Source: Hymenobacter jeollabukensis (GTDB lineage Bacteria; Bacteroidota; Bacteroidia; Cytophagales; Hymenobacteraceae). Taken from it: a DNA stretch of 64,000 bases. Every line of letters starts with the position of its first letter. Position 1 is the first letter of the stretch. Of the stretch, positions 14,037-23,189 are shown one piece after another. The stretch spans positions 124,001 to 188,000 of the forward strand of contig NZ_VAJM01000005.1 in assembly GCF_005771675.1 (NCBI RefSeq), in the 5' to 3' direction. The notes below the pieces were generated by a model. It had not been told where the DNA came from. It saw only the letters and a program-made list of their open reading frames with translations, and searched no databases. The translations under genes were made by a program, and so were the position numbers.

Positions 14037-16997
14037 ATGAATGCATCCATTACTCTCTTCAGCCACCGGCTGTTAAGCTGGTGTGTGTGGACCTGCCTGC
14101 TCGCGACGGGTCTACTAAGTCACAACGGCCAGGCCCAGGCCATCGGCGACTATCGGTCGACGGCGGGAGGAACGGCCAATTTCAACAACCGCAACAGCTG
14201 GGACCGATGGAATGGAACCAGTTGGGTGGCCAACTCTACGGCGTTGGATTTCTCTAAAACCTTCAACGTGCTGCACAGTAAGAATATTCCTATTGCCGGC
14301 GTCGGGGCTACCGTGGGCCGCATCGTGCTGGCAGCCGATAACGCGGCCGGGACGGTGGGAGTATTGAATATCAACGGTCCGTTGACCTGTAACAACATAG
14401 ATGTAAGCGGCGTGGGGGCGGAGATGGTAGTGAAAGCTGATAACGTGCTGATCTATAACACCACCATTCGTAATAAAGGCCTGGTGACGCTGCTCAGCGA
14501 CGCCAGTCTGCGCACCGTTAGCGTCGATAGCAGTGCCACCCTGGAACTGATAACCGGGGTGAGTGCCGCAACGGTGGTGGGTCCGGTAACCGTCAGCAAC
14601 GGCAGCGTGGTGAGCGTGACGGGCAACGGCTCCACCATCAAGGAATTAACCGTGAAATCGACGGGGCAGGCTCTGATCAATGCCGTGGCCAAGCTCATTA
14701 AGTGCCGCGTGGAACCGGGTGGCACGCTGGTGCAGCAGGCCAGCGGCGAGATTCAAGTGGTGCACGACGCCTCGGCCAGCGGGCCGGACTTGCTGATGCT
14801 CGGGCAGCTGCGCAATGAAAGCAACAGCGTTGGGTTGACGATGACCGGCGGGGCACAGATGCAGGTGCAGGCCGGGGCGGTGTATACCCATACCGCCAAC
14901 GGGGGGGTGTTGCCCACCGGCACCTGGGATGTGGCCTCGACCCTCGAAATCAAAGGCGTGGTCGACGCCTCCGGCTTTACCAACGACGGCCAGACGTTTG
15001 GCAACGTGGTGTGGGACACACCCGACTACGGCACCTCCGGTACTGGTAGCAACGTGTTTTACTTCAACGGCAGCGGCAACATGCAGATAGCCGGCAAGCT
15101 GACCGTGCGCAACACCGGCCTGGGCCGGCTGCAGCTCACGCCTGCTACCAGCGGCGGCAGCACCGTGGTAACCCAGCTGGGCTCCTACGAGCAGCAGGGG
15201 GGCCAGGTCTGCGTGGCCCGCTTCGGCTCGGGGCTGACGCGCATGCTGAACGTGACCGGCGACTTCACCCTGGGCAGCGGCCGTTTCGAGCTGAGCAATT
15301 CCTCCTCGTCGGGACCGGGCGTGCTCAAGGTAAACGGCGCGCTGCGGCTCAACGGCGGTACGCTGCTGCTGAGCGGGGGCGCGGCCAGCGGCACGGCCAA
15401 CCTGAGCGGTGACTTGGTGATGGGTACCGGCAGCGACCTGCGGCGCGAAGTCACGGGCGGCATCGGTGCGGTCAACTTCGTCGGGACGCAGCCGCAGTAC
15501 TTCAGCCGGGCCAGCGGCACGACCATCACCGGGCTGGTGGATTTTCAGGTGCTGAGCGGGGCTACGCTCGATGTGGGCAGCTCCGTTATCGACGGTGACG
15601 GTGACTTCACGCTGAATGCCGGTGCGGCCCTGCGCATCGGCCACAGCCAAGGACTGGCGGCGAAAACGCCGGCGGGCACGGCCTATACCGGCAACGTGCA
15701 GGTCACGGGCACCCGCACCTTCAGCACCGGCGCCGCGTACATCTATAACGGCACCACCACCCAGATAACCGGCTCGGGTCTGCCGGCCTCGCTGGCAGCC
15801 AGCGGCGAGCTGGTAATCGATAACACGGCCAATCTGGTGACACTCAGCCGGGCCACCTCTATTTCCGGCACGCTGCGGCTGCGCCGTGGCCGCCTGCTCA
15901 CTTCGTCGTTCCTGCTCACGATGCTGCCCACGGCCTCTTGGTCCGACGCCAGCGACGCCAGCTACGTCGACGGGCCGCTGGCGCGGCAGACCAACAGCAC
16001 GGCCCAGGTGTACACCTTCCCGGTAGGGGCCAATGGGCGCCTGAAGGTAGGTGGCGTGCGGCCCAACGCCACCAGCAGCGCCACGTACCGGATGCTGGCC
16101 TACACCAACATTGCCCCCAGCGCCACCACGCTGGCGCCCGGTTCAAACCTTTTCACCGTAAGCCGCCGCGAGTATTGGGAAGTCAGCCGAACGGCCGGCA
16201 CGGCCGATGCCACCGTGCGCCTCTACTACACCTTGCCCTACAGCGACATCCAGGAAACCACGGCCGGGCAACAAGCCCTGCGCATTGCCGCGCTGGTAGG
16301 CGGGCAGTGGGCGAACTACGGCCAAGCCGCTCTGCCCAACACCGTTGCCCGCTACCTCGATGCCGGCCAGGTGCTGGCCCTGACCAATGGCAACAGTACC
16401 TACGTGACCTTCGGGACCACCTCGCCCATCAACCCGCTGCCGGTGTCGCTGGTGGATTTCCGGGCCCGGCTGATCGGGAAGGACGTGCAGGTAACCTGGC
16501 GCACGGCCCAGGAGCTGAACAACGCCGGCTTTGAGGTGCAGGCCTCTGACAACGGACTGGACTATCTGGTATTGGATTATTACAATGGGCAGGGCACGGT
16601 GTCCGTCCCCACCAGTTACGCCCACCTTGACGTCAACGCCTTCCACGGCAAGGCTACTGTACGCTACTACCGCCTCCGGCAGATTGACTTCGATGGCAAA
16701 TTCACCCTCTCGCCGGTGGTAGCCGTAGCGGCCCCGACAACCAAAGACGAACCCCTGCTGGTATGGCCCGTGCCCGCTACCGATTGGGTAAACATCAAGC
16801 TGACTGCCAATCAGCAAAGCGACGTAACCGTGCGGGTGCTCGATGCCCGGGGGCGGTTGTGTCGAACGCAGCAGTATAGTGCCACGGAAGTGCCGGACGT
16901 CGTCCGATTACCCGTGGATCAATTGCACCGCGGCCTCTACTTCGTGCAGGTGGAGACGAAGCAGAGTCGCGTGCAGGTGCGCTTCCTAAAAGAGTGA
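14037..16997 (+). CDS. Large secreted T9SS cargo protein with C-terminal sorting domain
   Basis: 986-residue secreted protein. A signal peptide (MNASITLFSHRLLSWCVWTC region, cleavage near GQAQA) is followed by a long Ser/Thr/Gly/Val-rich beta-helix-like body with low sequence constraint. Then comes the common Bacteroidota block NPLPVSLVDFRARL...VTWRTAQELNNAGFEVQ, and a type A T9SS sorting domain at the end (VWPVPATDWVNIKL, VRVLDARGRL, LPVDQLHRGLYFVQVE). The C-terminal domain should send the protein through the outer membrane to the cell surface. Function is unknown; a repetitive adhesin or matrix role is inference. ATG 14037 starts the signal peptide. The upstream 200 bp are AT-rich, unlike most of the window. 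Confidence 0.88.
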   Translation: MNASITLFSHRLLSWCVWTCLLATGLLSHNGQAQAIGDYRSTAGGTANFNNRNSWDRWNGTSWVANSTALDFSKTFNVLHSKNIPIAGVGATVGRIVLAADNAAGTVGVLNINGPLTCNNIDVSGVGAEMVVKADNVLIYNTTIRNKGLVTLLSDASLRTVSVDSSATLELITGVSAATVVGPVTVSNGSVVSVTGNGSTIKELTVKSTGQALINAVAKLIKCRVEPGGTLVQQASGEIQVVHDASASGPDLLMLGQLRNESNSVGLTMTGGAQMQVQAGAVYTHTANGGVLPTGTWDVASTLEIKGVVDASGFTNDGQTFGNVVWDTPDYGTSGTGSNVFYFNGSGNMQIAGKLTVRNTGLGRLQLTPATSGGSTVVTQLGSYEQQGGQVCVARFGSGLTRMLNVTGDFTLGSGRFELSNSSSSGPGVLKVNGALRLNGGTLLLSGGAASGTANLSGDLVMGTGSDLRREVTGGIGAVNFVGTQPQYFSRASGTTITGLVDFQVLSGATLDVGSSVIDGDGDFTLNAGAALRIGHSQGLAAKTPAGTAYTGNVQVTGTRTFSTGAAYIYNGTTTQITGSGLPASLAASGELVIDNTANLVTLSRATSISGTLRLRRGRLLTSSFLLTMLPTASWSDASDASYVDGPLARQTNSTAQVYTFPVGANGRLKVGGVRPNATSSATYRMLAYTNIAPSATTLAPGSNLFTVSRREYWEVSRTAGTADATVRLYYTLPYSDIQETTAGQQALRIAALVGGQWANYGQAALPNTVARYLDAGQVLALTNGNSTYVTFGTTSPINPLPVSLVDFRARLIGKDVQVTWRTAQELNNAGFEVQASDNGLDYLVLDYYNGQGTVSVPTSYAHLDVNAFHGKATVRYYRLRQIDFDGKFTLSPVVAVAAPTTKDEPLLVWPVPATDWVNIKLTANQQSDVTVRVLDARGRLCRTQQYSATEVPDVVRLPVDQLHRGLYFVQVETKQSRVQVRFLKE

Positions 16998-17005
16998 GGC
17001 GCCCG

Positions 17006-17045
17006 ACGCCGGCCGTGGGTGGCGCCACGGCCGGCGTTAATTTTT
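17006..17045 (+). terminator. Rho-independent terminator
   Basis: Perfect 13-bp stem (17006-17018 with 17025-17037), 6-nt loop, then TAATTTTT. Confidence 0.9.
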
Positions 17046-17090
17046 GTAAAAAACCGGGGAAGTTGACTTTCCTTTTTTTTAGTAGAAGCG

Positions 17091-17099
17091 TATATTTCG
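17091..17099 (+). promoter_or_regulatory. Probable promoter of the MORN/TonB gene
   Basis: TATATTTCG resembles the TAnnTTTG box, lies 25 nt before the ATG at 17125, and has a TTG about 25 nt upstream. Confidence 0.35.
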
Positions 17100-17124
17100 G
17101 AACGGTTGTTACTCTCCGGCGCTC

Positions 17125-18066
17125 ATGAAGGCTTGGCTGGCGGCATTTATGGTATTTGGCGGCGCACCGGCAGCGGTGGCCCAGAGCTTGCCAGCCGTAT
17201 ACCTCAACGAGCAGAACCAGGCCACCGTGCCCGACAGCGCCACGCATTACCGCGTGGTGGAGCAGCACCCCGACGGCAGCCTGTACCCCATGCGCGAGTT
17301 TGCCATGAACGGCACGCTGCTGCTGCGCGGCTTCCTGACCAGCATCGACCCGCCGCTGCGCAGCGGCACCTTCATCGGGTTTCACCCCAACGGCGCCAAA
17401 GCCAGCCAGGTCCATTTTCAGGACGACCAGCCCGAGGGCGTCTACGTGGCGTGGTACGAAGACGGCAAAGTGCAGGAGCGCGGCGAGTACCACCACGGCG
17501 AGCGAACCGGCCGCTGGCTGAGCGTGCACCGCAACGGGCAGCGCCGCTCCACCGGCAACTACGTTTCCGACCGACCCACCGGCGAATGGCGCTACTACTA
17601 CAGCAGCGGACAACCCGCCGCCGTAGAAGTGAGCCGGCCCAGTCAGCCTAATGCCCTCACGCTCTACAACGAGGACGGCAGCCGCTTCGACGGGCTGCCG
17701 CAGCGACGCCAGGCACCGGAGTTTCCGGGGGGCGAGGTGGCCCTGCTGGAGTATTTGGCCCGGCACACCAACTACCCGCGGGAAGCCCGGCGCAAAGGCA
17801 TTACCGGCAAGGTGTACGTGAGCTACACTGTGGGCGAAGACGGCCGGGTGGGTCAGGTGCGCGTGCTGCGCGGCCTCTCGCCCGACACCGACATCGAAGC
17901 CAAGCGCGTGGTGGCCAGCCTGCCACGCTTCCGGCCCGGCCGCGAGTACAACGTGCCGACGAGCTTCACCTACACCGTCCCGATTTACTTCGCGCCGCAG
18001 TTTAGCCTGTTCGGCGGGCCCAAGCCGCCGCCCTCACCGCCGGTAGAAGCCCGCGCCAACTGGTAA
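17125..18066 (+). CDS. Secreted protein with MORN-like repeats and C-terminal TonB domain
   Basis: 313-residue exported protein. The signal peptide ends near VAQS. Residues about 50-165 hold MORN/YwqK-type repeats, each of the form G-x-[WF]-x-x-[YF]-x3-G (YVAWYEDGKVQERGEY, RTGRWLSVHRNGQRRSTGNY, PTGEWRYYYSSGQ). The last 100 residues are a TonB C-terminal domain (FPGGEVALLEYLARHTNYP, KGITGKVYVSYTVGEDGRV, SLPRFRPGRE). No N-terminal membrane anchor of the classical TonB kind is present beyond the signal. A direct energy-transducing role is therefore doubtful and a periplasmic binding role is likelier. Isolated between two terminators. Confidence 0.85.
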   Translation: MKAWLAAFMVFGGAPAAVAQSLPAVYLNEQNQATVPDSATHYRVVEQHPDGSLYPMREFAMNGTLLLRGFLTSIDPPLRSGTFIGFHPNGAKASQVHFQDDQPEGVYVAWYEDGKVQERGEYHHGERTGRWLSVHRNGQRRSTGNYVSDRPTGEWRYYYSSGQPAAVEVSRPSQPNALTLYNEDGSRFDGLPQRRQAPEFPGGEVALLEYLARHTNYPREARRKGITGKVYVSYTVGEDGRVGQVRVLRGLSPDTDIEAKRVVASLPRFRPGREYNVPTSFTYTVPIYFAPQFSLFGGPKPPPSPPVEARANW

Positions 18067-18077
18067 GTCCCTCGAAA

Positions 18078-18122
18078 CGCAATCGGCCCCGCTGTCGTCG
18101 TGACAGCGGGGCCGATTGCGTT
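18078..18122. terminator. Bidirectional terminator between MORN/TonB gene and trxA
   Basis: A perfect 19-bp inverted repeat (18078-18096 with 18102-18120) with a 5-nt loop between convergent genes. T-rich flanks are weak, but stem strength is high. Confidence 0.78.
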
Positions 18123-18140
18123 TGCGGCAGGTGGGGCGCG

Positions 18141-18470
18141 TTAGGCCGTTACCTGGGCGTCGAGCTTCTGGGCCAGTACGTGCTTGGGCACGGCACCAAC
18201 CTGCTTGTCGACCACCTGGCCGTTCTTGAACACCAGCAGCGTGGGAATGCTGCGGATGCCGAACTTCATGGAGGTCTGCGGGTTAGCGTCCACGTCGACC
18301 TTGCCGATAACGGCTTTGCCTTCATATTCGCCGGCCAGCTCTTCTACCACCGGGCCGACCATGCGGCACGGACCGCACCATTCGGCCCAAAAGTCCACCA
18401 GCACGGGCTTATCCGAGTTGATGATTTCGTCGAAGTTGGCGTCGGTGATTTCAATGGCTTTATGTCCCAT
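18141..18470 (-). CDS. trxA: Thioredoxin
   Basis: 109-residue cytoplasmic thioredoxin of standard length. The active site is [10 protein letters not shown] with C32 and C35. Buried D26 (VDFWAEW) and the cis-proline loop [15 protein letters not shown] are present. It reduces protein disulfides with electrons from thioredoxin reductase (not in the window) and could feed the DsbD-like protein at 9310. The start [13 protein letters not shown] is normal for Bacteroidota TrxA. The gene is monocistronic, facing a strong hairpin at its 3' end. Confidence 0.96.
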   Translation of the reverse strand: MGHKAIEITDANFDEIINSDKPVLVDFWAEWCGPCRMVGPVVEELAGEYEGKAVIGKVDVDANPQTSMKFGIRSIPTLLVFKNGQVVDKQVGAVPKHVLAQKLDAQVTA

Positions 18471-18662
18471 TGTCGTATTCAGTTTAGAAAAAGTGGGTGT
18501 CAGTGTTGAGTAACCTGCTTACGCGGATTGGGCGCGCAAGGTAGCAGATTGGTTGTCAAACATACGGCCCGGCGGAAAGTTCAAATATCTGATTTATGCT
18601 ATAAGAAGCCTGCGAAACGAAGAGGCCGTAGCGGCTGGTCGGCGGTTAACCTGCTCATCAGC

Positions 18663-19073
18663 TCAGTCACTGAATACACGGCGGTCAAGAGCAAGGGAAT
18701 CGGCAGTGTTCAGCCTCACAAATTCTCCATAACCGTCCAGAGTAAACTTATCATGCGAGCGTTTATCTGCTTTGTAAAAACGTAGTCTGAAAACGTTTAC
18801 AGGTGCGCCCCGATAGAAGATAATCGTGTCCCTAGCGTTACTGAAGTGGACGATAGAATAGCCCAACGTGGGACTGGCCACTACCATCTTTGTATTCGGA
18901 GCGGACTTCACAATGATGATGGATTTTGACTCGTTTGTGATGGTTGGCCAGCGAAACGAGACAAAACCCCACGCGCCCACCATATCTTGATCGGTTGGCT
19001 TGTGTTCTTTGCCCTGGCAATCAGCAAAGAGCACGGAACTCAGCATGATTAGCGGGATAGTGCTGTAGGTCAT
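18663..19073 (-). CDS. Small putative lipoprotein, unknown
   Basis: 136-residue protein with a hydrophobic N-terminus (MTYSTIPLIMLSSVLFA) ending at a cysteine (FADC), a weak lipobox because Asp at -1 is unusual. The mature part has beta-rich character (SIIIVKSAPNTKMVVAS, DTIIFYRGAPVNVFRLRFY) similar to lipocalin-like lipoproteins, but I recognise no family. Base composition is clearly more AT-rich than dnaE next to it. It lies 96 nt downstream of the dnaE stop on the same strand. Confidence 0.6.
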   Translation of the reverse strand: MTYSTIPLIMLSSVLFADCQGKEHKPTDQDMVGAWGFVSFRWPTITNESKSIIIVKSAPNTKMVVASPTLGYSIVHFSNARDTIIFYRGAPVNVFRLRFYKADKRSHDKFTLDGYGEFVRLNTADSLALDRRVFSD

Positions 19074-19169
19074 GGCGAATCCAGAAACGAGGGGGCGGTT
19101 AGCGGCAATTCAATGGTATGGTTTACGCTGCCTGATACGAGGCGCTATTCGCCACCACACCACATCACG

Positions 19170-22100
19170 TCATATCAACTGGCAGGCGTCGATTTCCATC
19201 TCGCGCATCTTGAAGATGAAGGCCTTCGGCTCGATGCGGTACTTGCGCGAGTAAGTGTCTACCGTCAGGTGCTCGTGCGGCTCGGCAAACTTGATTTCCA
19301 GCTTCTTGGAGCCGGCGCATTCTTCCACGGCGGCCATGAAGCGGTCCATGAAGGGCTCGGTGATGGTGCGCAAATCCAGCTGCACGCGCACGCCGCCGGC
19401 CAGCTTCTCGGCCACGTTGATGAGCGGCTCCATGGTCATGATCTTGAACTCGAACTGGTCGGAGTCGCGGAAGCGGGGGGCGTACTTGCCGCGGATGAAC
19501 ATGGGCGGCACCTGCTCCTTGTCGTAGTTGCGCGGGTTGATGAGGTTGGAAAACTTCGTGTAATCGTCGCGGAACAAGGCCAGGTTCAGCGACGACTCGT
19601 AGTCTTCGATGTTGAACGAGACGAAAGGCTGGCCGGTCTTGGTGGTCTTGAACATCACGTTGGAAATCAGCCCGGCCACGTTGATGTCGCGGTTTTTGTA
19701 GGTCTCAATCTTATCGAGGCCGCAGGTGCAGTACGAGTCGATTTCCAGCTTGAAGTCGTCCAAGGGGTGGCCGGAGAGGTAGAAGCCCACCACGTCCTTT
19801 TCGCGGCGCAGCTGCTCGGTAGCCGGCCAGGGCTCCATGTCGGGCACTTTGGGCAGGGGCATGGCCACGGCCCCGAACGCGCCGCCGCCGAACAGGCTCT
19901 GCTGGGCCGAGTCCTTGTCGGCCTGGTGCTGCTGGCCCAGCTTCACGGCCTTGTCGATGAGGTTCTGGTCGCCCGCGGGGGCTTCCACGAACTGCCGGCG
20001 GTGGTAGCGCTCAAACGAGTCGAAGGCGCCGGAGAGGGCCAGGCTTTCGAAGGTTTTTTTGTTGACGGCCCGCAGGTTTACGCGCTTGGCGAAGTCGAAA
20101 ATATCGGCGTAGGGGCCCTTTTTCTCCCGCTCGGCCACGATGTTTTCGATGGCCGCCTCGCCGGCGCCCTTCACGGCGGCCATGCCGAAGCGGATCTGGC
20201 CCTTCTCGTTCACGTTGAACTTCAGCACCGATTCGTTCACGTCGGGGCCGAGCACCGGCACGTTCTGGCGGCGGGCCTCCTCGATGAAGAAGGTCACCTT
20301 CTTGATGTCCGACATGTTGTTGGTCAGCACGGCGGCCATGTACTCGGCGGGGTAGTTGGCCTTAAGGTAGCCCGTCTGGTAGGCTACCACCGAGTAGGCG
20401 GCGGAGTGGGAGCGGTTGAAGCCGTAGGCCGCAAACTTCTCCATCACGTCGAATACCTCGTTGGCCTTTTTTTGCTTGATGCCGTGCAGCTTCTCGGCTC
20501 CCTCGCAGAATTTCTCCCGCTCCTGGGCCATCTTCTTCATGTCCTTCTTACCCATAGCGCGGCGCAGCAGGTCGGCGCCGCCGAGCGAGTAGCCGGCCAG
20601 AATCTGCGCGGCCTGCATGATCTGCTCCTGGTACACCATGATGCCCTGGGAGTAGTTCAGGATGGGCTCCAGCAAATCGTGCGGGTACTCAATCTGCTCG
20701 CGCCCGTGCTTGCGGTTGATGAAGTTCGGAATGAACTGCATCGGGCCGGGGCGGTAGAGGGCGTTCATGGCAATCAGGTCCTCGATGTTGGTCGGCTTGA
20801 GGTCCTTGAGGTACATGCGCATGCCCTCGGATTCGAACTGGAACGTGCCGATGGTGTCGCCGCGCTGGTACAGCTCGTAGGTTTTGGGGTCGTCGAGCGG
20901 AATGTCGTCGATGTTGATGTCGACGCCGTGGTTTTTCTTGATGAGCGTGAGGGCGTCCACGATAATCGTGAGCGTCTTCAGCCCCAGAAAGTCCATTTTC
21001 AGCATCCCCGCCGACTCGATGACCTTGCCGTCGAACTGCGTGACGAGCAGGTCCGAATCCTTCGAAGTCGAGACCGGGATGTACTTGGTGATGTCGTCGG
21101 GGGCGATGATGACGCCGGCGGCGTGGATGCCGGTGTTGCGCACCGAGCCTTCCAGCTTGTGGGCCAGGCGCAGAATCTGCCCGCGCAGGTTGTCGGGGGC
21201 CTCGTCGCGCAGGATGTAGTCCAGCTCCGGGTTTTCGGCGAAGGCGTCGTTGAGGGTGGTGCCGGGCTTTTCGGGCACCATCTTGGTCAGCTCGTTGGTG
21301 GCGGGCAGGGGTAGCTCCATGGCCCGCGCTACGTCCTTGATGCTGCTTTTGGCCGCCATCGTACCGAAGGTGATAATCTGGGCCACCTGGGTCTTGCCGT
21401 ACTTGTCCACCACGTAGTCGATGACGCGCTGGCGGTTCACGTCGTCGAAGTCGATGTCGATATCGGGCATCGACACGCGCTCGGGGTTCAGGAAACGCTC
21501 GAACAGCAGGGAGTACTTGATCGGGTCGATGTTGGTGATACCCACGCAGTAGGCCACCGCCGAGCCGGCGGCCGAGCCCCGGCCCGGGCCCACGGCCACG
21601 CCCATTTCCCGGCCCTTGTTGATAAAGTCCTGGGTGATGAGGAAGTAGCCAGCGAAGCCCATCGTCTCGATGATGCGCAGCTCGTAGTTCAGGCGCTCCT
21701 CGATTTCGGGCGTCCGCTCCGAGTATCGGGGCGGCTTGGTCATCGTCACGATACCCTTGCCCGCGCTCGGCCCGAAGGCGCCCACGAAAGTCAGCTCCCG
21801 CAGAAACTCGTCGGCGTTGGCGAAGGGCGCGGGGATGGGGAAGTTGGGCAGCAGAATGTCCCGCTGCAGCTTAGGCGGCGTGATTTTGTCGACGATTTCG
21901 TTGGTGTTGTCCAGCGACTCGGGCACGTCGGCGAACAGGTTCGCCATTTCCGCCTGGGTTTTGAAGTAGAACTGGTCGTTGGGGAAGCCGAAGCGCGACT
22001 TGGGCTTGGGCATCTGCATTTCCTCGTCGATGCGCATGAGCTGCCGGCGCACGGCGTCGTCGCGGCCGGCCAGGGGGCGCAGGTTGTCGAGGTGGTCGTA

Positions 22101-22886
22101 GAGCACCTTGTTTTCGCCCGACACGAGGCGGAAATACTTGGTCTGGAAGTCGCCGACGGGGATGCTGTGCTCCTCGCCGGTATTCACGCACAAGAGCAAG
22201 TCGTGCGGGGCGAAGTCGGTCTGGTCGACGTAGTGCGAGTCGTTGGTGGCAATGACCTTGACGTTGTACTTCTGGGCCCAGCGTAGTAGAATCTGGTTGA
22301 GGTCCTCCTGGCTTTTGCCCGTATTATCGATGTTTTCGATGCCGTGGCGCTGGATTTCGATGTAGTAATCCTCACCGAACACGTCCAGCCACCACTTCAG
22401 CTTTTCCTCCGCCTCGGCCTCCGTTTTCCACAGCAAGGCCTGCGGAATTTCCGCGCCGATGCAACACGAGGTGGCAATCAGCCCCTCATGGTACTTGAGC
22501 AGTAGCTCCTTGTCGATGCGCGGGTACTTGCTGTAGGTGCCCTCGATGAAGCTCATGGAGCAGAGCTTGGCCAGGTTCTGGTAGCCGGCCTGGTCCTTGG
22601 CCAGCAGCAGCTGGTGGTGGCGCACGTCCCGCTCACCCTTTTCCCGGCTAAAGGCCTTCTTGTGCCGGTCCTCCACCAGGTAAAACTCGCAGCCGACGAT
22701 GGGCTTCACGTTGTACTTGTTGGCCTCGGCCACGAAGTTGAACGCCCCGAACATGTTGCCGTGGTCCGTCAGCGCCACGGCGGGCATGCCGTCCTTCTGC
22801 GCCTTTTTCATCAGCGCCGAAATGCTGGCCTGGCCGTCGAGCAGGGAGTATTGGGTGTGGCAGTGCAGGTGCGAGAACGTGGGCAT
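19170..22886 (-). CDS. dnaE: DNA polymerase III subunit alpha
   Basis: 1238-residue replicative polymerase. The N-terminal PHP domain opens with FSHLHCHTQYSLLDG. The polymerase core contains GPGRGSAAGSAVAYC and the catalytic triple-aspartate motif MPDIDIDFDD, with the beta-NTase palm following. After the fingers (GIMVYQEQIMQ, GADLLRRAMGKKD) come the helix-hairpin-helix region and a C-terminal OB fold (VAGLISNVMFKTTKTGQPF). Length and order match Bacteroidota DnaE. It extends DNA at the fork with the beta clamp. The start MPTFSHLHCHTQ is the family N-terminus. An AT-rich palindrome lies just upstream. Confidence 0.97.
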   Translation of the reverse strand: MPTFSHLHCHTQYSLLDGQASISALMKKAQKDGMPAVALTDHGNMFGAFNFVAEANKYNVKPIVGCEFYLVEDRHKKAFSREKGERDVRHHQLLLAKDQAGYQNLAKLCSMSFIEGTYSKYPRIDKELLLKYHEGLIATSCCIGAEIPQALLWKTEAEAEEKLKWWLDVFGEDYYIEIQRHGIENIDNTGKSQEDLNQILLRWAQKYNVKVIATNDSHYVDQTDFAPHDLLLCVNTGEEHSIPVGDFQTKYFRLVSGENKVLYDHLDNLRPLAGRDDAVRRQLMRIDEEMQMPKPKSRFGFPNDQFYFKTQAEMANLFADVPESLDNTNEIVDKITPPKLQRDILLPNFPIPAPFANADEFLRELTFVGAFGPSAGKGIVTMTKPPRYSERTPEIEERLNYELRIIETMGFAGYFLITQDFINKGREMGVAVGPGRGSAAGSAVAYCVGITNIDPIKYSLLFERFLNPERVSMPDIDIDFDDVNRQRVIDYVVDKYGKTQVAQIITFGTMAAKSSIKDVARAMELPLPATNELTKMVPEKPGTTLNDAFAENPELDYILRDEAPDNLRGQILRLAHKLEGSVRNTGIHAAGVIIAPDDITKYIPVSTSKDSDLLVTQFDGKVIESAGMLKMDFLGLKTLTIIVDALTLIKKNHGVDINIDDIPLDDPKTYELYQRGDTIGTFQFESEGMRMYLKDLKPTNIEDLIAMNALYRPGPMQFIPNFINRKHGREQIEYPHDLLEPILNYSQGIMVYQEQIMQAAQILAGYSLGGADLLRRAMGKKDMKKMAQEREKFCEGAEKLHGIKQKKANEVFDVMEKFAAYGFNRSHSAAYSVVAYQTGYLKANYPAEYMAAVLTNNMSDIKKVTFFIEEARRQNVPVLGPDVNESVLKFNVNEKGQIRFGMAAVKGAGEAAIENIVAEREKKGPYADIFDFAKRVNLRAVNKKTFESLALSGAFDSFERYHRRQFVEAPAGDQNLIDKAVKLGQQHQADKDSAQQSLFGGGAFGAVAMPLPKVPDMEPWPATEQLRREKDVVGFYLSGHPLDDFKLEIDSYCTCGLDKIETYKNRDINVAGLISNVMFKTTKTGQPFVSFNIEDYESSLNLALFRDDYTKFSNLINPRNYDKEQVPPMFIRGKYAPRFRDSDQFEFKIMTMEPLINVAEKLAGGVRVQLDLRTITEPFMDRFMAAVEECAGSKKLEIKFAEPHEHLTVDTYSRKYRIEPKAFIFKMREMEIDACQLI

Positions 22887-22897
22887 GACGCGGGGCG

Positions 22898-22972
22898 AAT
22901 TCTGAATTAAGAATTCTGAATTAGGAATTGGAAGGCCGATAATTCAGCATTCAGAATTCTTAATTCAGAATT
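22898..22972. repeat. AT-rich inverted repeat (AATTCTGAATTAAG type)
   Basis: A 24-bp perfect inverted repeat (22898-22921 with 22949-22972) is itself built of repeated GAATTCTGAATT units. It is sharply AT-rich inside GC-rich DNA and sits directly upstream of dnaE in the 303-bp gap to the gene at 23190. The rest of that gap shows nothing else recognisable. Confidence 0.88.
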
Positions 22973-23189
22973 TTGTAGGGTAAAGTTACCGCCGGGGCGG
23001 GGGAAAGGAAACGTTGCGGCGGCCAGAGTTTTTGCGTATCGAAAGGAGGAGGCCGGATCGGCACGGGTAGCAAACCGGGTTTGGCAAACCGGCCGCGGGT
23101 GGTAGCCGTCAGGTACTTGGGTAGTGGCTCGTGCCAACCGGCTCCGAGCTGAAGCGTACAGCCAGCAGGACTATTATTGCCGCTTCCCG

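Noticed and set aside
19113-21314. 733-codon open frame antisense to dnaE
   Set aside because: Shadow frame; no recognisable motif and dnaE is unambiguous.
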